A DNA stretch of 64,000 nucleotides from NCBI GenBank assembly GCA_949987565.1, contig OX465120.1, forward strand, positions 1,676,173 to 1,740,172, written 5' to 3'. Shown here piece after piece: positions 55,101-64,000 of the stretch; positions within the stretch are counted from its first letter, which is position 1; every line of letters begins with the position of its first letter. The stretch comes from Luidia sarsii (lineage: Eukaryota > Echinodermata > Asteroidea > Paxillosida > Luidiidae). Both the position numbers and the translations under genes were made by a program. The notes beneath the pieces were generated by a model. It searched no databases, had not been told where the DNA came from, and saw only the letters and a list, made by a program, of their open reading frames with translations.

Positions 55101-56790
55101 GTGTGGATAAGATTCTTGAGTGTGAATAGGATTGTCGAGCGTTGGTGGAATTGTGGAGTGTGGATTGAATTGTGGAGTGTGGATGAGATGTGGATGAGTT
55201 AGTAGAGTGTGGATAGTAGTGTGGAAGGGATGTGGATGGTATGTGGAATATGGATGGTATTTGGATGGAATGTGGAGTGTGGATGGCATTGTGGAGTGTT
55301 GATAGCATTGTGGAGTGTGGATAACATTGTGGAGTGATACATTAGGTATATTTGTTGATTCCTCATTCCAGGTGTATTACGATGCCATGGGCCATGAGCC
55401 TCCCATCCAGCAGAAATCCACGGAGTACCAGCGTCTGTTCAGGAATTTCCGCCATCCAATCCTGACTGGCCTGCTGATTGTACTCTGGGTAGTGCCTGTA
55501 AGTAGAGCCTTCTTCTGGTCCCATTGCTGCCATGCCTTAGTGTTGATTCGGAACTTGTTGCACCCAAAGCACTGTTAAGGTGCACAGAATCGCCACAGAA
55601 TGCACCCACTGTTGCATCTTGCGGAGTGCAGCAGGGTTAGGGTCCACAGAATCCCCACAGAATGCACCCACTGTTGCATCTTGTGGAGTGCAGCAGGGTT
55701 AGGGTCCACAGAATCCAAAAAAATGCAACCCACTGCTATATCTTGTGGAGTGCAGCAGGGTTAGGATCCACAGAATCCCCACAGAATGCACCCACTGTTC
55801 CATCTTGTGGAGTGCAGCAGGGTTAGGGTCCACAGAATCCCCACAGAATGCACCCACTACTGCATCTTGTGGAGTGTAGCAGGGTTAGGGTCCACGGAAT
55901 CCCCACAGAATGCACCCACTGCTGCATCTTGTGGAGTGCAGCAGGGTTAGGGTCCACAGAATCCCCACAGAATGCACCCACTGTTGCATTTTGTGGAGTA
56001 CAGCAGGGTTAGGGTCCACAGAATCCCCACAGAATGCACCCAGTGCTGCATCTTGCAGAGTGCAGCAGGGTTAGGGTCCACAGAATCTCCACAGAATGCA
56101 CCCACTGCTGCATCTTGTTGAGTGCAGCAGGGTTAGGGTCCACAGAATCCCCACAGAATGCACCCACTGCTGCATCTTGTGGAGTGCAGCAGGGTTAGGG
56201 TCCACAGAATCCCCACAGAATGCACCCACTGTTGCATCTTGTGGAGTGCAGCAGGGTTAGGGTCCACAGAATCCCACAGAATGCACCCACTGCTGCATCT
56301 TGTGGAGTGCAGCAGGGTTAGGGTCCATAGAATCCCCACAGAATGCACCCACTGCTGCATCTTGTGGAGTGCAGCAGGGTTAGGGTCCACAGAATCCCCA
56401 CAGAATGCACCCACTGTTGCATCTTGTAGAGTGCAGCAGGGTTAGGGTCCACAGAATCCCCACAGATTGCACCCCTTCTGCATCTTGTGGAGTTCAGGGT
56501 CCACAGAATCCCCACAGAATGCTTCATATAAACATACATTCCCCAGCATGAAGCATTTATCCGACAAAGCTAGGTCCGTTCTATTAATTTTGTTTGTTTG
56601 CTGTTTTTAGGTCATGACGGTCAGTAGACTGGTGCTAGTCCTCTCACTATCCCTGTACACCCTCTATGGACACAGCTTGGATATGCACGACTACTGGTAC
56701 ATCTGTCGGCAACACCGGCTGAAAAAAGAGACCCTCCGCTCTCCCCGAACTCCCGGAGGTAGCCGAGGATTGTCAGTTAGCTACGGCTAG
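52165..56790 (+). CDS. NRM: Nurim, nuclear envelope membrane protein, five exons
   Basis: Nurim is a multi-pass inner nuclear membrane protein related in fold to isoprenylcysteine carboxyl methyltransferases. Exons are 52165-52345, 53365-53540, 54586-54756, 55372-55497 and 56611-56790; all GT-AG with matching phases, 277 aa (human 262). The ATG at 52165 begins MAGVTSLPRTLAFG and a long hydrophobic stretch to VVVVV. Family signatures follow: LAWDLLLIAAFVLQHSVMA, LERSLFILATCIALQ, YWAPVLQDSVVW, DYPELVGIKQVYYD, FRHPILTGLLIVLWVVP, and LVLVLSLSLYTLYGHSLD with DYWY. The order and spacing of QHS, DY-EL-G-KQVYY and RHP match the vertebrate protein. The basic C terminus (RQHRLKKETLR) should face the nucleoplasm or cytoplasm. 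Every one of its four introns contains a tandem array or inverted repeat. Its role at the envelope is not well established in any species. Confidence 0.94.
52440..52562. repeat. near-perfect inverted repeat in NRM intron 1
   Basis: GAGTAACTTGGACCCTTACA and ATCGCCCTTTTTTTAA at 52447-52483 return inverted as TTAAAAAAGGGCGATTGTAAGG and GTCCAAGTTACTC at 52525-52560; the inner part GAGGAGGTCGG-CGA also pairs (CGTCCGACCTCCTC). Total arm length is about 55 bases with a tiny loop. Confidence 0.85.
52795..53295 (+). repeat. 60-75 bp tandem repeat in NRM intron 1
   Basis: About seven units containing CTTCCATAGACT, GTGTGTA-ACTGAAGCC, GTAGCCCCTTT-TTTGGCC and TCTAGCCGCTAGCTA. The 53095-53160 and 53155-53220 units are almost identical. 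The array ends about 70 bases before exon 2. Confidence 0.8.
53620..54130 (+). repeat. 84-bp tandem repeat in NRM intron 2
   Basis: Six units with period 84 (TTATACCCAGCACGA at 53796 and 53880), each containing GAAGCAGAAAATTCATTGG and GCTCAAGCAGGATACCAG. Two units carry a 3-4 base insertion after CACTCTAG. Open frames on both strands are artefacts of the period. Confidence 0.9.
54215..54470. repeat. GAGCC-family element, tandem half-copies
   Basis: Three copies of GTTTG-GGTGACACCATGTA with CTTCTCTTTCGAGAAGGAG; the first two continue with GTGTGGCTCTGAAAAGAGCC and GACTTGAAGGTTTGCATGGTGG. The left arm of the foldback element has been repeated in direct orientation about 75-100 bases apart, an intermediate stage between single element and satellite. 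Confidence 0.75.
54780..55340 (+). repeat. GTGGAGTGTGGATGG-type array in NRM intron 3
   Basis: Imperfect repeats of GTGGAGTGTGGAT, TTGTGGA and GATGTGGATGG over about 560 bases with no fixed period. Non-coding. Confidence 0.8.
55575..56515 (+). repeat. 62-bp tandem repeat in NRM intron 4
   Basis: About 15 units of 61-62 bases, each containing GTTAGGGTCCACAGAATCCC, CACAGAATGCACCCACTG and GCATCTTGTGGAGTGCAGCA. The first unit begins about 80 bases after exon 4. Confidence 0.92.
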
Positions 56791-57024
56791 GGGCACACGG
56801 AAGTACAGCATTATTTCAGAAGGGGTTTAGTCACTGTCGTCTCTGGCGTAGCTGAGCCAGGGTACGTGGCTCTTAGAAGACTCTGGTAGTCGGCACTTAC
56901 TCTGAATACTTGTGGCACCAAGTAGGCCCATAGTAATCTCTGAAGTAGATGAGTGTACGCGGCTTTGAGAAGAATTTGATACAAAGCCCAATGTTTTGAA
57001 ATAGAATCCAGGGGCATGGCTATG

Positions 57025-57535
57025 ATTCAGGCATTGATCAGGGGGCACCAAGGCTATGACCAGGGACAGTGAGGCAGTGACCAGGGGGCACCAAGGCAAT
57101 GACCAGGGGCACCAAGGCAATGACCAGGGCACCAAGGCAATGACCAGGGCACCAAGGCAATGACCAGGGGGCACCAAGGCAGTGCCCAGGGGCACCAAGG
57201 CAATGACCAGGGGCAGTGAGGCAGTGACCAGGGGGCACCAAGGCAATGACCAGGGGCACCAAGGTAATGACCAGGGGTACCAAGGCAATGACCAGGGGCA
57301 GTGAGGCAGTGACCAGGGGGCACCAAGGTAATGACCAGGGGCACCAAGGCAATGACCAGGGGCACCAAGGCAATGACCAGGGGCAGTGAGGCAGTGACTA
57401 GGGGCACCAAGGCAATGACCAGGGGTACCAAGGCAATGACTAGGGGCACCAAGGCAATGACCAGGGGCACCAAGGCAATGACCAGGGGTACCAAGGCAAT
57501 GACCAGGGGCACCAAGGCAATGACCAGGCCACTGC
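57025..57535 (+). repeat. 21-bp tandem repeat (CAAGGCAATGACCAGGGGCAC)
   Basis: About 24 units of 20-22 bases downstream of NRM. A variant with CAGTGAGGCAGTGACC recurs about every five to seven units, giving a loose higher-order pattern. Minus-strand frames are artefacts. Confidence 0.9.
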
Positions 57536-57539
57536 AAAC

Positions 57540-58645
57540 ATAATTATTCTCAAAAGTACCTTTCCATAGCCTAAGGGGACTTCTTCAATCTTAACCCCAA
57601 ACAAAAAACATTAAAAAAAAAAAAAAAAAAATCCTACCTTATTTGTATATTTTTATGTTGTACAGTTACATTATAATTATGATAATATTATTGTTTTAGA
57701 TTTTCGTTTAAATGACTCTTGGTCATTGTGGGATTTTGACTGGACCAGGACTTGAACCTGAGACCCGTGCCTTGTCATACGTTAAAACAGAGGTCTCGGG
57801 TTCATGTCCCAGTCCGGTCAAGTTTTCTTTTCCCTTTTCTATTAATAATTATCTTTAATAGAAGTTTTAAAAGTGACCTGTTAGAAAATTTTTAGTCCAA
57901 CAATAAATTTTCCTGTAAAATAAACACCCTTGCAATAACTAAAATGTATTGTTTTTTAATCTAAATAAAACAAATACATTTTTCTAAACAATGTTCTTTT
58001 CTTTGAAAAGAAAATACCTTTGTTTGTTGACTGGTGGGTAATGTATCAATTTGTTAATTTGCATGATTTATCCCAATAAAAAAAATGGACAAACATATTC
58101 TGTCTCCATTTATTAATGACTGAGTGTGGTTCTTTAAAGTAAAAAAAAGTACATCGCGATTCAAATGAATGACTTACAAATAAATGAAATAACTATTAAA
58201 ATTTGTCAATTCAAAGAATGATGTAGAATTGTAAGGTGTTGATTCAATGGCTTCTGATATCCTGATGGCGAAAACTGAAATGTGTGAAGTCATCACAGGA
58301 TCATGCAACATAAACCCAATTTATTGTGTCAAAAAAAACCCGGAAAATTTCTGGTTTTTACTGCAGACCTGGCCCTAATCCTATTGATTTATAATCGTTT
58401 AGTGATGGAGTTTTTCATCAACCCTAATCCAGATGGATTAATTTGCAGTTTGAAATTTAATAGTTTTTCGTATGACCTTACAATAGCGCCCTCAATTGTT
58501 ATAATTATTTTTTAAAGGTAAAAAAAGATGACCAATTATTTCTGACTCCACTAGGAAAAAAAAGGTTGCCAATACATTTTGTACACTTCAGATCCCCAAA
58601 TGACAGCAGAAAATGAGCTTGACTACATGTGACATTGATTTCAGA
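57540..58645. other. 3' intergenic region NRM to the 59054 gene
   Basis: AT-rich, with a SINE fragment at 57735-57835 (GACTGGACCAGGACTTGAACC and, inverted, GAGGTCTCGGGTTCATGTCC) that forms a small inverted pair. No coding sequence is supported. Confidence 0.45.
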
Positions 58646-58649
58646 GACC

Positions 58650-59015
58650 CCTTAAAGCCCCTTCGTAAGATCAAAAAATCAAATATTCACAGCTTTACAT
58701 GAAACTTATAGTTTGAAGATGGTTATAGTAGAAACCTCTCACTGAAATATTTCTGCCTAAAATGTTGTATTTTGGGGAAAATGAGTAAAAGAAATAGTTT
58801 ACGTCTCACCGAGATCTAAACTATTTTTCGGAACAGTACGCCGTTGAATGCTGCATTTTCGCGAAACAAATGAAGCGGTTTTCATGATTTTCTCGAGACT
58901 CGGTTGGCGGATTGAGCTGAAGTTTTCACAGGTGTGCTATTTCATGCATTATGTTGGATCAGACAACGTATGGATGCTATTCTTTGACCTCGACCAATGT
59001 TGTGTAGGGGCTTTA
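58650..59015 (-). repeat. MITE-like element, family D, inverted copy
   Basis: Starts CCCCTTCGTAAGATCAAAAAAT-like sequence and ends GACCTCGACCAATGTTGTGTAGGGGCTTT. It carries the same internal blocks as 36425-36805 in reverse order and complement. It ends about 40 bases from the stop of the next gene, so it may lie in its 3' UTR. Confidence 0.8.
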
Positions 59016-59053
59016 ACTGCGATTAGAAAGCTTTAAATGCCGGTCGGTTCTCT

Positions 59054-62000
59054 CTAGAAGTAAAGGTTGGTCTCGGAGTACTGGAACTCCTCGGGATCTG
59101 CGGGCTCGTCGGTGCTGGCAAGCTCGGGGATGACGTGCAGGGAGGCGGGCACCGTGGCCGTCACGGACAGTCGCCGCTCGGACTTCCGCCCCTCGATGTC
59201 CTTGAGCTCACGGAGGCGGGCGTTGACCGAGCGCTCCCGGCCGATGTCGTGGCGGATGAGACGGCGGACGGAGTCCCCGGATTCCTGGTGGTCGAACGTA
59301 CGGGGGGAGGAAGTATGCCGGAGACAGGTTAAGGCAATCTGAATTGGTAGAACCGTCTTACGTTTTAGTTCAACGATCAGACTGATGTCTTCCTTGGTTA
59401 TTTCTTAAAGGACAGGGCAGTGCAGGGCAGGGCAGGGCAGGGCAGGGCAGGGCAGGGCAGGGCAGGGCAGGGCAGGGCAGGGCAGGGCAGGGCAGGGCAG
59501 GGCAGGGCAGGGCAGGGCAGGGCAGGGCAGGGCAGGGCAGGGCAGGGCAGGGCAGGGCAGGGCAGGGCAGGGCAGGGCAGGGCAGGGCAGGGCAGGGCAG
59601 GGCAGGGCAGGGCAGGGCAGGGCAGGGCAGGGCAGGGCAAGACAGGGCAGGGCAGGGCAGGACAGGGCAGGGCAAGATAGGGCAGGGCAGGGCAGGGCAG
59701 GTCAGGGCAGGGCAGGGCAGGGCAGGGCAGGGCAGGGCAGGGCAGGGCAGGGCAGGGCAGGGTATGGCAGGGCAGGGCAGGGCAGGACAGGGCAGGGCAG
59801 GGCAGGGCAAGGCAGGGCAGGGCAGGGCAGGGCACAGGGCAGGGCACAGGGCAGGGCAGGACAGAGCACGGCATGACAGAAGGCAGGATAGCCCTCCAAG
59901 TCGAGGCTAGGACCCAAAACAATGATCTTACCGGGCCCTTCTCGGCGTCTTGGAGGTCGTCCGCCTTCTGCGCATGCTCGCTGAGGACGCCCAGGAGCCG
60001 GCTGGCTTCCCGCATGGGCGTGGCGTCGCCCAGAGGAGGCGGCAGGTTCCCGGGGCGGTAGTCGGCGGCCTCGTCCCCTGGGATCGCTCCCAGAGGCCCG
60101 GGCCGCAGCTGGCGCCCGCGGCCATTCGGCGCCGGCGCGGAGGCGTCTTCGCTGGTGCCCGCCGCCGCGGCTCGCTTGCGAGCCCGGCCCTGTCTCTTGC
60201 CGCTCTGCAGGGCGGTGACGTCACGGCCGACGTCACTCCGCGCCACCATCCCTGTCACAGAAATCAGACGTGACGGTGAAACCAACACTCCTGATCATGC
60301 CACCGTTTACTGCATGGCGTGATGACTGGACCGTCCTGTGAAACTCATCGGTGGTCCTTTTGTTTTTCCAATGAATGTCGCTAAACACAAGGCTCCAAAA
60401 AAGACACTCAATGTTAAGGGCCACAAAAAAGTTAGGACAATTAGGTTTGCGGAGACACGATGTAAATTCGCTTTTGTTAGTGAGTGTGGTTCTAAAAAGA
60501 ACCGGTGGAACTCGACGTTTCGAACAGTGTACTCTGCTCGTCTTCAGGAGACAAAAACGTTATCAGCAAAAGATACCAGGAGCATAATAGATCAGGAGGA
60601 AGAAAGATGAGTGTCTATGTTTCGTATGAATTCAGACAAGTTATAAGAAAGGGGAAAACAGGTTGCAGGTAGAGAATTCCATAGTGCTGCAGTGCGCGGG
60701 AAGAAGCTAGAGGAGTGTCGCTTAGTATTGGGTTTAGGCGCCATAACTGCATATGCGTGCATACTTGATAAGAAGCGTGTGGTACGAGCATTGGGACGAT
60801 CTTGGGGAAACCAAGGCAGAAATGCCATTGGAGCATCGTCCATGATAAAATCTGTAAATAGGGCCAGTGAGGCCACAGAGCGACGGTGTGATAGATGTCA
60901 TTTATTGTCGTCGATTCCATCAAAGACTCATCACAACTTCCGATCGCTCGCAAGACGGTGGGCGATGCACAGAAACCATACGGGCTGTCGCAACTTACGA
61001 TGACTAATCCATCCAATTACGATGCATCGTTTAAGGCTTTGTGAAGTCTACTCCAGTGGTCTGGATCGACCTCACTGAGTGTCTGTTTGCTAATGATGAA
61101 AGTTTGTCTTAAAATTTAGTCGGCCTGACGTTTCGATCCTAGCAGGACCTTTCACAAAGGCAGAGTGACAGGGACAACGCAGATACATGTACACGAAGGG
61201 AGGGGGAAGAGAGTGAATAGGACACGGATGAGAAACAAAGGATATAGAGTAAAGCTGGTAGGGTGAAAGTTTGTGTTTTGAATGACAAAAATAATTATGG
61301 AGAAATCACCGGTTTTGGGGGTTTCGGAGTTTTATCTTACCTCTCTTCACGGAGCCCTCTTCAAGAGACACCGTTTGCCAGGGCGACTCCAGGTCTCGTT
61401 CGCCGTCATCCTCCTCGTCAAAGTTGGCAAGCATAGAGACGGAGCTGACGGCGGGACTTGTCTGCAACTGCCCGCTGAGAGAGAGAGGGGGAGAGGTGGA
61501 GGGAGAGGGAGAGAGGGAGAGGGAGAGGGAGAGGGAGAGGGAGAGGGAGAGGGAGAGGGAGAGAGAGAGGGAGAGAGGGGGAGAGAGAGAGAGAGAGAGG
61601 GAGAGGGAGAGGGAGAGGGAGAGGGAGAGGGAGAGGGAGAGGGAGAGGGAGAGAGAGAGGGAGAGAGGGGGAGAGAGAGAGAGAGAGGGAGAGGGAGAGG
61701 GAGAGGGAGAGGGAGAGGGAGAGGGAGAGGGAGAGGGAGAGGGAGAGGGAGAGGGAGAGGGAGAGGGAGAGAGGGGGAGAGAGAGGGGGAGAGAGAGAGA
61801 GAGAGAGGGAGAGGGAGAGGGAGAGGGAGAGGGAGAGGGAGAGGGAGAGGGAGAGGGAGAGGGAGAGAGAGAGGGAGAGGGAGAGAGGGGGAGAGAGAGG
61901 GGGAGAGAGAGAGAGAGAGAGGGAGAGGGAGAGGGAGAGGGAGAGGGAGAGGGAGAGGGAGAGGGAGAGAGAGAGGGAGAGGGAGAGGGAGAGGGAGAGG

Positions 62001-62570
62001 GAGAGGGAGAGGGAGAGGGAGAGGGAGAGGGAGAGGGAGAGGGAGAGGGAGAGGGAGAGGGAGAGGGAGAGGGAGAGGGAGAGGGAGAGGGAGAGGGAGA
62101 GGGAGAGGGAGAGATGGAGAGGGAGAGGGAGAGGGAGAGATAGAGGGAGAGGGAGAGGGAGAGGGAGAGGGAGAGGGAGAGGGAGAGGGAGAGGGAGAGG
62201 GAGAGGGAGAGGGAGAGGGAGAGGGAGAGGGAGAGGGAGAGGGAGAGAGAGAGGGAGGGAGAGAGATCCTGAATTCTTAAATCAACCAAAGAAATTGAAA
62301 AAAAATCTGACAATCAATCAAAATACAAAGGAAATTCAGAGGGGCCCGACGTTTCGATCCTGTCAGGACCTTTCTCAAAGCATGGGTCGGACTTGGAGTA
62401 AAACAAAGTTAATGCTCTCTTTAGGTTGGCCTAACTTACGTTGGGGTGGACCTGCTGTCGGGAGCGTGATTATCCGATGGGTCCGTGGGGCCTTCCGCTC
62501 TCCTCGACGGTATGGTCCCCGGGTCGGACCCGCTGGCACCTCCGCACAGCCGCGAAATTCCCTGCCCCAT
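59054..62570 (-). CDS. unrecognised protein with N-myristoylation consensus, four exons
   Basis: I do not recognise the family. Exons (minus): 62570-62440, 61474-61341, 60251-59932 and 59284-59054, all GT-AG with matching phases, 271 aa. The ATG at 62570 begins [11 protein letters not shown]: Gly2 with Ser6 fits the N-myristoylation consensus, and Cys9 could be palmitoylated, so membrane attachment is likely. Exon 2 is acidic ([17 protein letters not shown]). Exon 3 has a basic stretch ([14 protein letters not shown]) followed by Pro/Gly-rich sequence and a possible helix ([26 protein letters not shown]). Exon 4 is charged and helical ([19 protein letters not shown]) and ends [14 protein letters not shown] with possible tyrosine motifs. 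A TTTTGCAG just upstream of the ATG suggests the start codon lies in the second transcribed exon, after a 5' UTR exon. No enzyme motif or transmembrane segment is visible. Codon use is strongly GC-ending, like exon 4 of SEPSECS. Confidence 0.75.
59415..59875. repeat. (GGGCA)n pentanucleotide array
   Basis: About 90 pentamers, nearly pure from 59418 to 59638, then with scattered GGACA, GGCAA and GGTCA variants. It fills most of the last intron of the 59054-62570 gene and ends about 60 bases from the exon 3 donor. Confidence 0.95.
60450..60560. repeat. foldback element, AGAACC family (partial)
   Basis: GTTTGCGGAGACACGATGTAAATTCGC, GTGTGGTTCTAAAAAGAACCGG and CTCGACGTTTCGAACAGTG with CGTCTTCAGGAGAC. 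The right arm is missing, replaced directly by a LINE fragment. Confidence 0.7.
60590..61020 (-). mobile_element. non-LTR retrotransposon 3' end
   Basis: The minus strand encodes [24 protein letters not shown] followed by [14 protein letters not shown], the same C-terminal signature as at 18993-19304. Upstream, frame-shifted pieces read ASLALF and HASYQVC-like sequence. Several frame changes mark it as dead. Located in intron 2 of the 59054-62570 gene. Confidence 0.75.
61105..61265 (-). repeat. dispersed CCTGACGTTTCGATC repeat
   Basis: AGTCGGCCTGACGTTTCG, AGGACCTTTCACAAAGGC, GACAACGCAGATACATG, GAGAAACAAAGGATATAGAG and AGCTGGTAGGG in the order of the inverted family members at 3600-3760 and 17590-17745. 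It ends near the exon 2 donor side of intron 2. Another single core lies at 62339-62380. Confidence 0.75.
61478..62265. repeat. (GGGAGA)n hexanucleotide array
   Basis: About 790 bases of purine-only GGGAGA with GAGAGA and GGGGGAGA interruptions that recur in blocks of roughly 110-130 bases, so there is higher-order structure. It begins two to four bases upstream of the exon 2 acceptor of the minus-strand gene; on that strand it is a polypyrimidine tract running straight into CAG. Confidence 0.95.
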
Positions 62571-62993
62571 CTCCGCAGGTCTGCAAAACCCTAAGTAACC
62601 GTTTAGCATCCCATTAGACGCTCGGTCAAGTTCTCAGATGCATCGCTAAAGAAAAAAAAAGCAACTTCTACAGCGAGAAATAATAAACGAAAGTCGCAGT
62701 GGTGTGTTGTTCAGCTAGAAACTTCCTACACATAAACGACTAGAAACTAAGTATTGCACTTCTGTTGTGGCTGAATTGGGCATTGTGACGTGTACCGATA
62801 TCAGAGTGACGTCAGAGCGATAAGCCCCGCCCACGTTAGGTCTCTCAGCCAATCGCGTTCAAGGGGACTGCACGCGCGCGTCGACATTCACGGCCTGGCG
62901 TGCAGGGTCGCGGGATGATCGATGACGCACGCGCGCGAAGTGCGTTTACGCCTTGGATGGAACGAAAGCGCAGAATGAGTCTTTTTTTTCTTC

Positions 62994-64000
62994 ATTGAGG
63001 AGGGGATGTATGCCACTCTTTGACTGACAGGTGATAACGTCTCCTGATAGGCCAGCTGTGGGTGGACTGGAGGAGGGGGGTGTATGCCACTCTTTGACTG
63101 ACAGGCGATAACGTCTCCTGATAGGCCAGTTGTGGGTGGACTGGAGGAGGGGGTGTTACCACTCTTTGACTGACAGGCGATAACGTCTCCTGATAGGCCA
63201 GCTGTGGGTGGACTGGATGAGGGGGTGTATGCCACTCTTTGAATGGCAGGTGATAACGTCACCTGATAGGCCAGCTGTGGGTGGACTGGAGGAGGGGGTG
63301 TTACCACTCTTTGACTGACAGGCGATAACGACTCCTGATAGGCCAGCTGTGGGTGGACTGGAGGAGGGGGTGTATGCCACTCTTTGACTGACAGGCGATA
63401 ACGTCTCCTGATAGGCCAGCTGTGGGTGGACCGGAGGAGGGGGGTGTATGCCACTCTTTGACTGACAGGCGATAACGTCTCCTGATAGGCCAGCTGTGGG
63501 TGGACTGGAGGAGGGGGGTGTATGCCACTCTTTGACTGACAGGCGATAACGTCTCCTGATAGGCCAGCTGTGGGTGGACTGGAGGAGGGGGGTGTATGCC
63601 ACTCTTTGACTGACAGGCGATAACGTCTCCTGATAGGCCAGCTGTGGGTGGACTGGAAGAGGGGGTGTATGCCACTCTTTGACTGACAGGCGATAACGAC
63701 TCCTGATAGGCCAGCTGTGGGTGGACTGGAGGAGGGGGTGTATGCCACTCTTTGACTGACAGGCGATAACGTCTCCTGATAGGCCAGCTGTGGGTGGACT
63801 GGAGGAGGGGGGTGTATGCCACTCTTTGACTGACAGGCGATAACGTCTCCTGATAGGCCAGCTGTGGGTGGACTGGAGGAGGGGGGTGTATGCCACTCTT
63901 TGACTGACAGGCGATAACGTCTCCTGATAGGCCAGCTGTGGGTGGACTGGAGGAGGGGGGTGTATGCCACTCTTTGACTGACAGGCGATAACGTCTCCTG
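62994..64000. repeat. 72-74 bp tandem repeat, at least 13 copies, continuing past the window
   Basis: Each unit contains TATGCCACTCTTTGACTGACAGG, GATAACGTCTCCTGATAGGCC and GCTGTGGGTGGACTGGAGGAGG. Period varies between 72 and 74 because of the G run. Copies near 63600-64000 are almost identical; copies near the left edge (63000-63300) carry more changes. The 360-codon minus-strand frame is an artefact. Confidence 0.94.

Noticed and set aside
59698..59917. Coding extension of exon 3 through the GGGCA array (296-codon frame 59398-60288)
   Set aside because: A donor at 59931 with correct phase to the exon at 59284 ends the exon; beyond it the frame is pure repeat.
61282..62313. Long frames of Arg/Glu/Gly or Ser/Leu/Pro on both strands
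   Set aside because: Purine hexanucleotide repeat read in different frames; the only real coding part is the exon at 61341-61474.
62888..63970. 360-codon minus-strand frame and overlapping frames
   Set aside because: Direct by-product of the 72-74 bp tandem repeat; all frames repeat the same peptide.

Overview
This is animal (metazoan) nuclear DNA. Every gene is split by GT-AG introns, the exons are islands of conserved coding sequence in a very repeat-rich background, and the repeats include tRNA-derived SINEs, non-LTR retrotransposon 3' ends, a Penelope-like fragment, many foldback MITE-like elements and numerous minisatellites. The gene set (SepSecS, LIPT1, MED18, nurim, a two-domain methyltransferase of the Rv2258c-like type, an FGFR-like receptor) together with the repeats suggests an invertebrate, probably a deuterostome. 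That placement is inference and I cannot name the species. The assembly has one 200-N gap at 23026-23225.

Layout. 1438-7699 (+): SEPSECS, five coding exons, complete, 571 aa, with an unusual C-terminal tail of 20 pentapeptide repeats. 8253-12619 (-): LIPT1, nine exons, complete, 387 aa. 13239-18027 (+): MED18, six exons, 213 aa, head-to-head with LIPT1 across about 620 bp that probably serve as a shared promoter. 18028-34045: about 16 kb without a gene I can support, made of mobile-element remnants, telomere-like foldback elements, microsatellites and the gap. 34046-37960 (+): SAM-dependent methyltransferase-like gene, four exons, 389 aa, with a degenerate SAM-binding motif. About 40366-50153 (-): single-pass receptor with two Ig-like regions and an FGFR-like cytoplasmic kinase domain that has lost the beta3 lysine and the HRD aspartate, so it is predicted to be a pseudokinase. 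52165-56790 (+): nurim (NRM), five exons, 277 aa. 59054-62570 (-): four-exon gene for an unrecognised 271-aa protein with an N-myristoylation consensus. 62994-64000: a 74-bp tandem array that runs off the end of the window.

The genes do not form one pathway. SEPSECS makes selenocysteinyl-tRNA, LIPT1 transfers lipoate in mitochondria, MED18 is a Mediator head subunit and nurim is an inner nuclear membrane protein. What unites the window is how its introns were built. Nearly every large intron holds a tandem array, and at least two arrays copied a splice acceptor of the host gene: the SEPSECS intron 3 array carries eight extra copies of the exon 4 acceptor with its first coding bases, and LIPT1 has a second copy of its last acceptor whose AG is destroyed. 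The largest minisatellite family (34 bp, three loci) appears to have been amplified from one arm of a foldback element that is also present as single copies here. All exon boundaries were read by eye from splice consensus, reading-frame phase and family similarity, not from transcripts.
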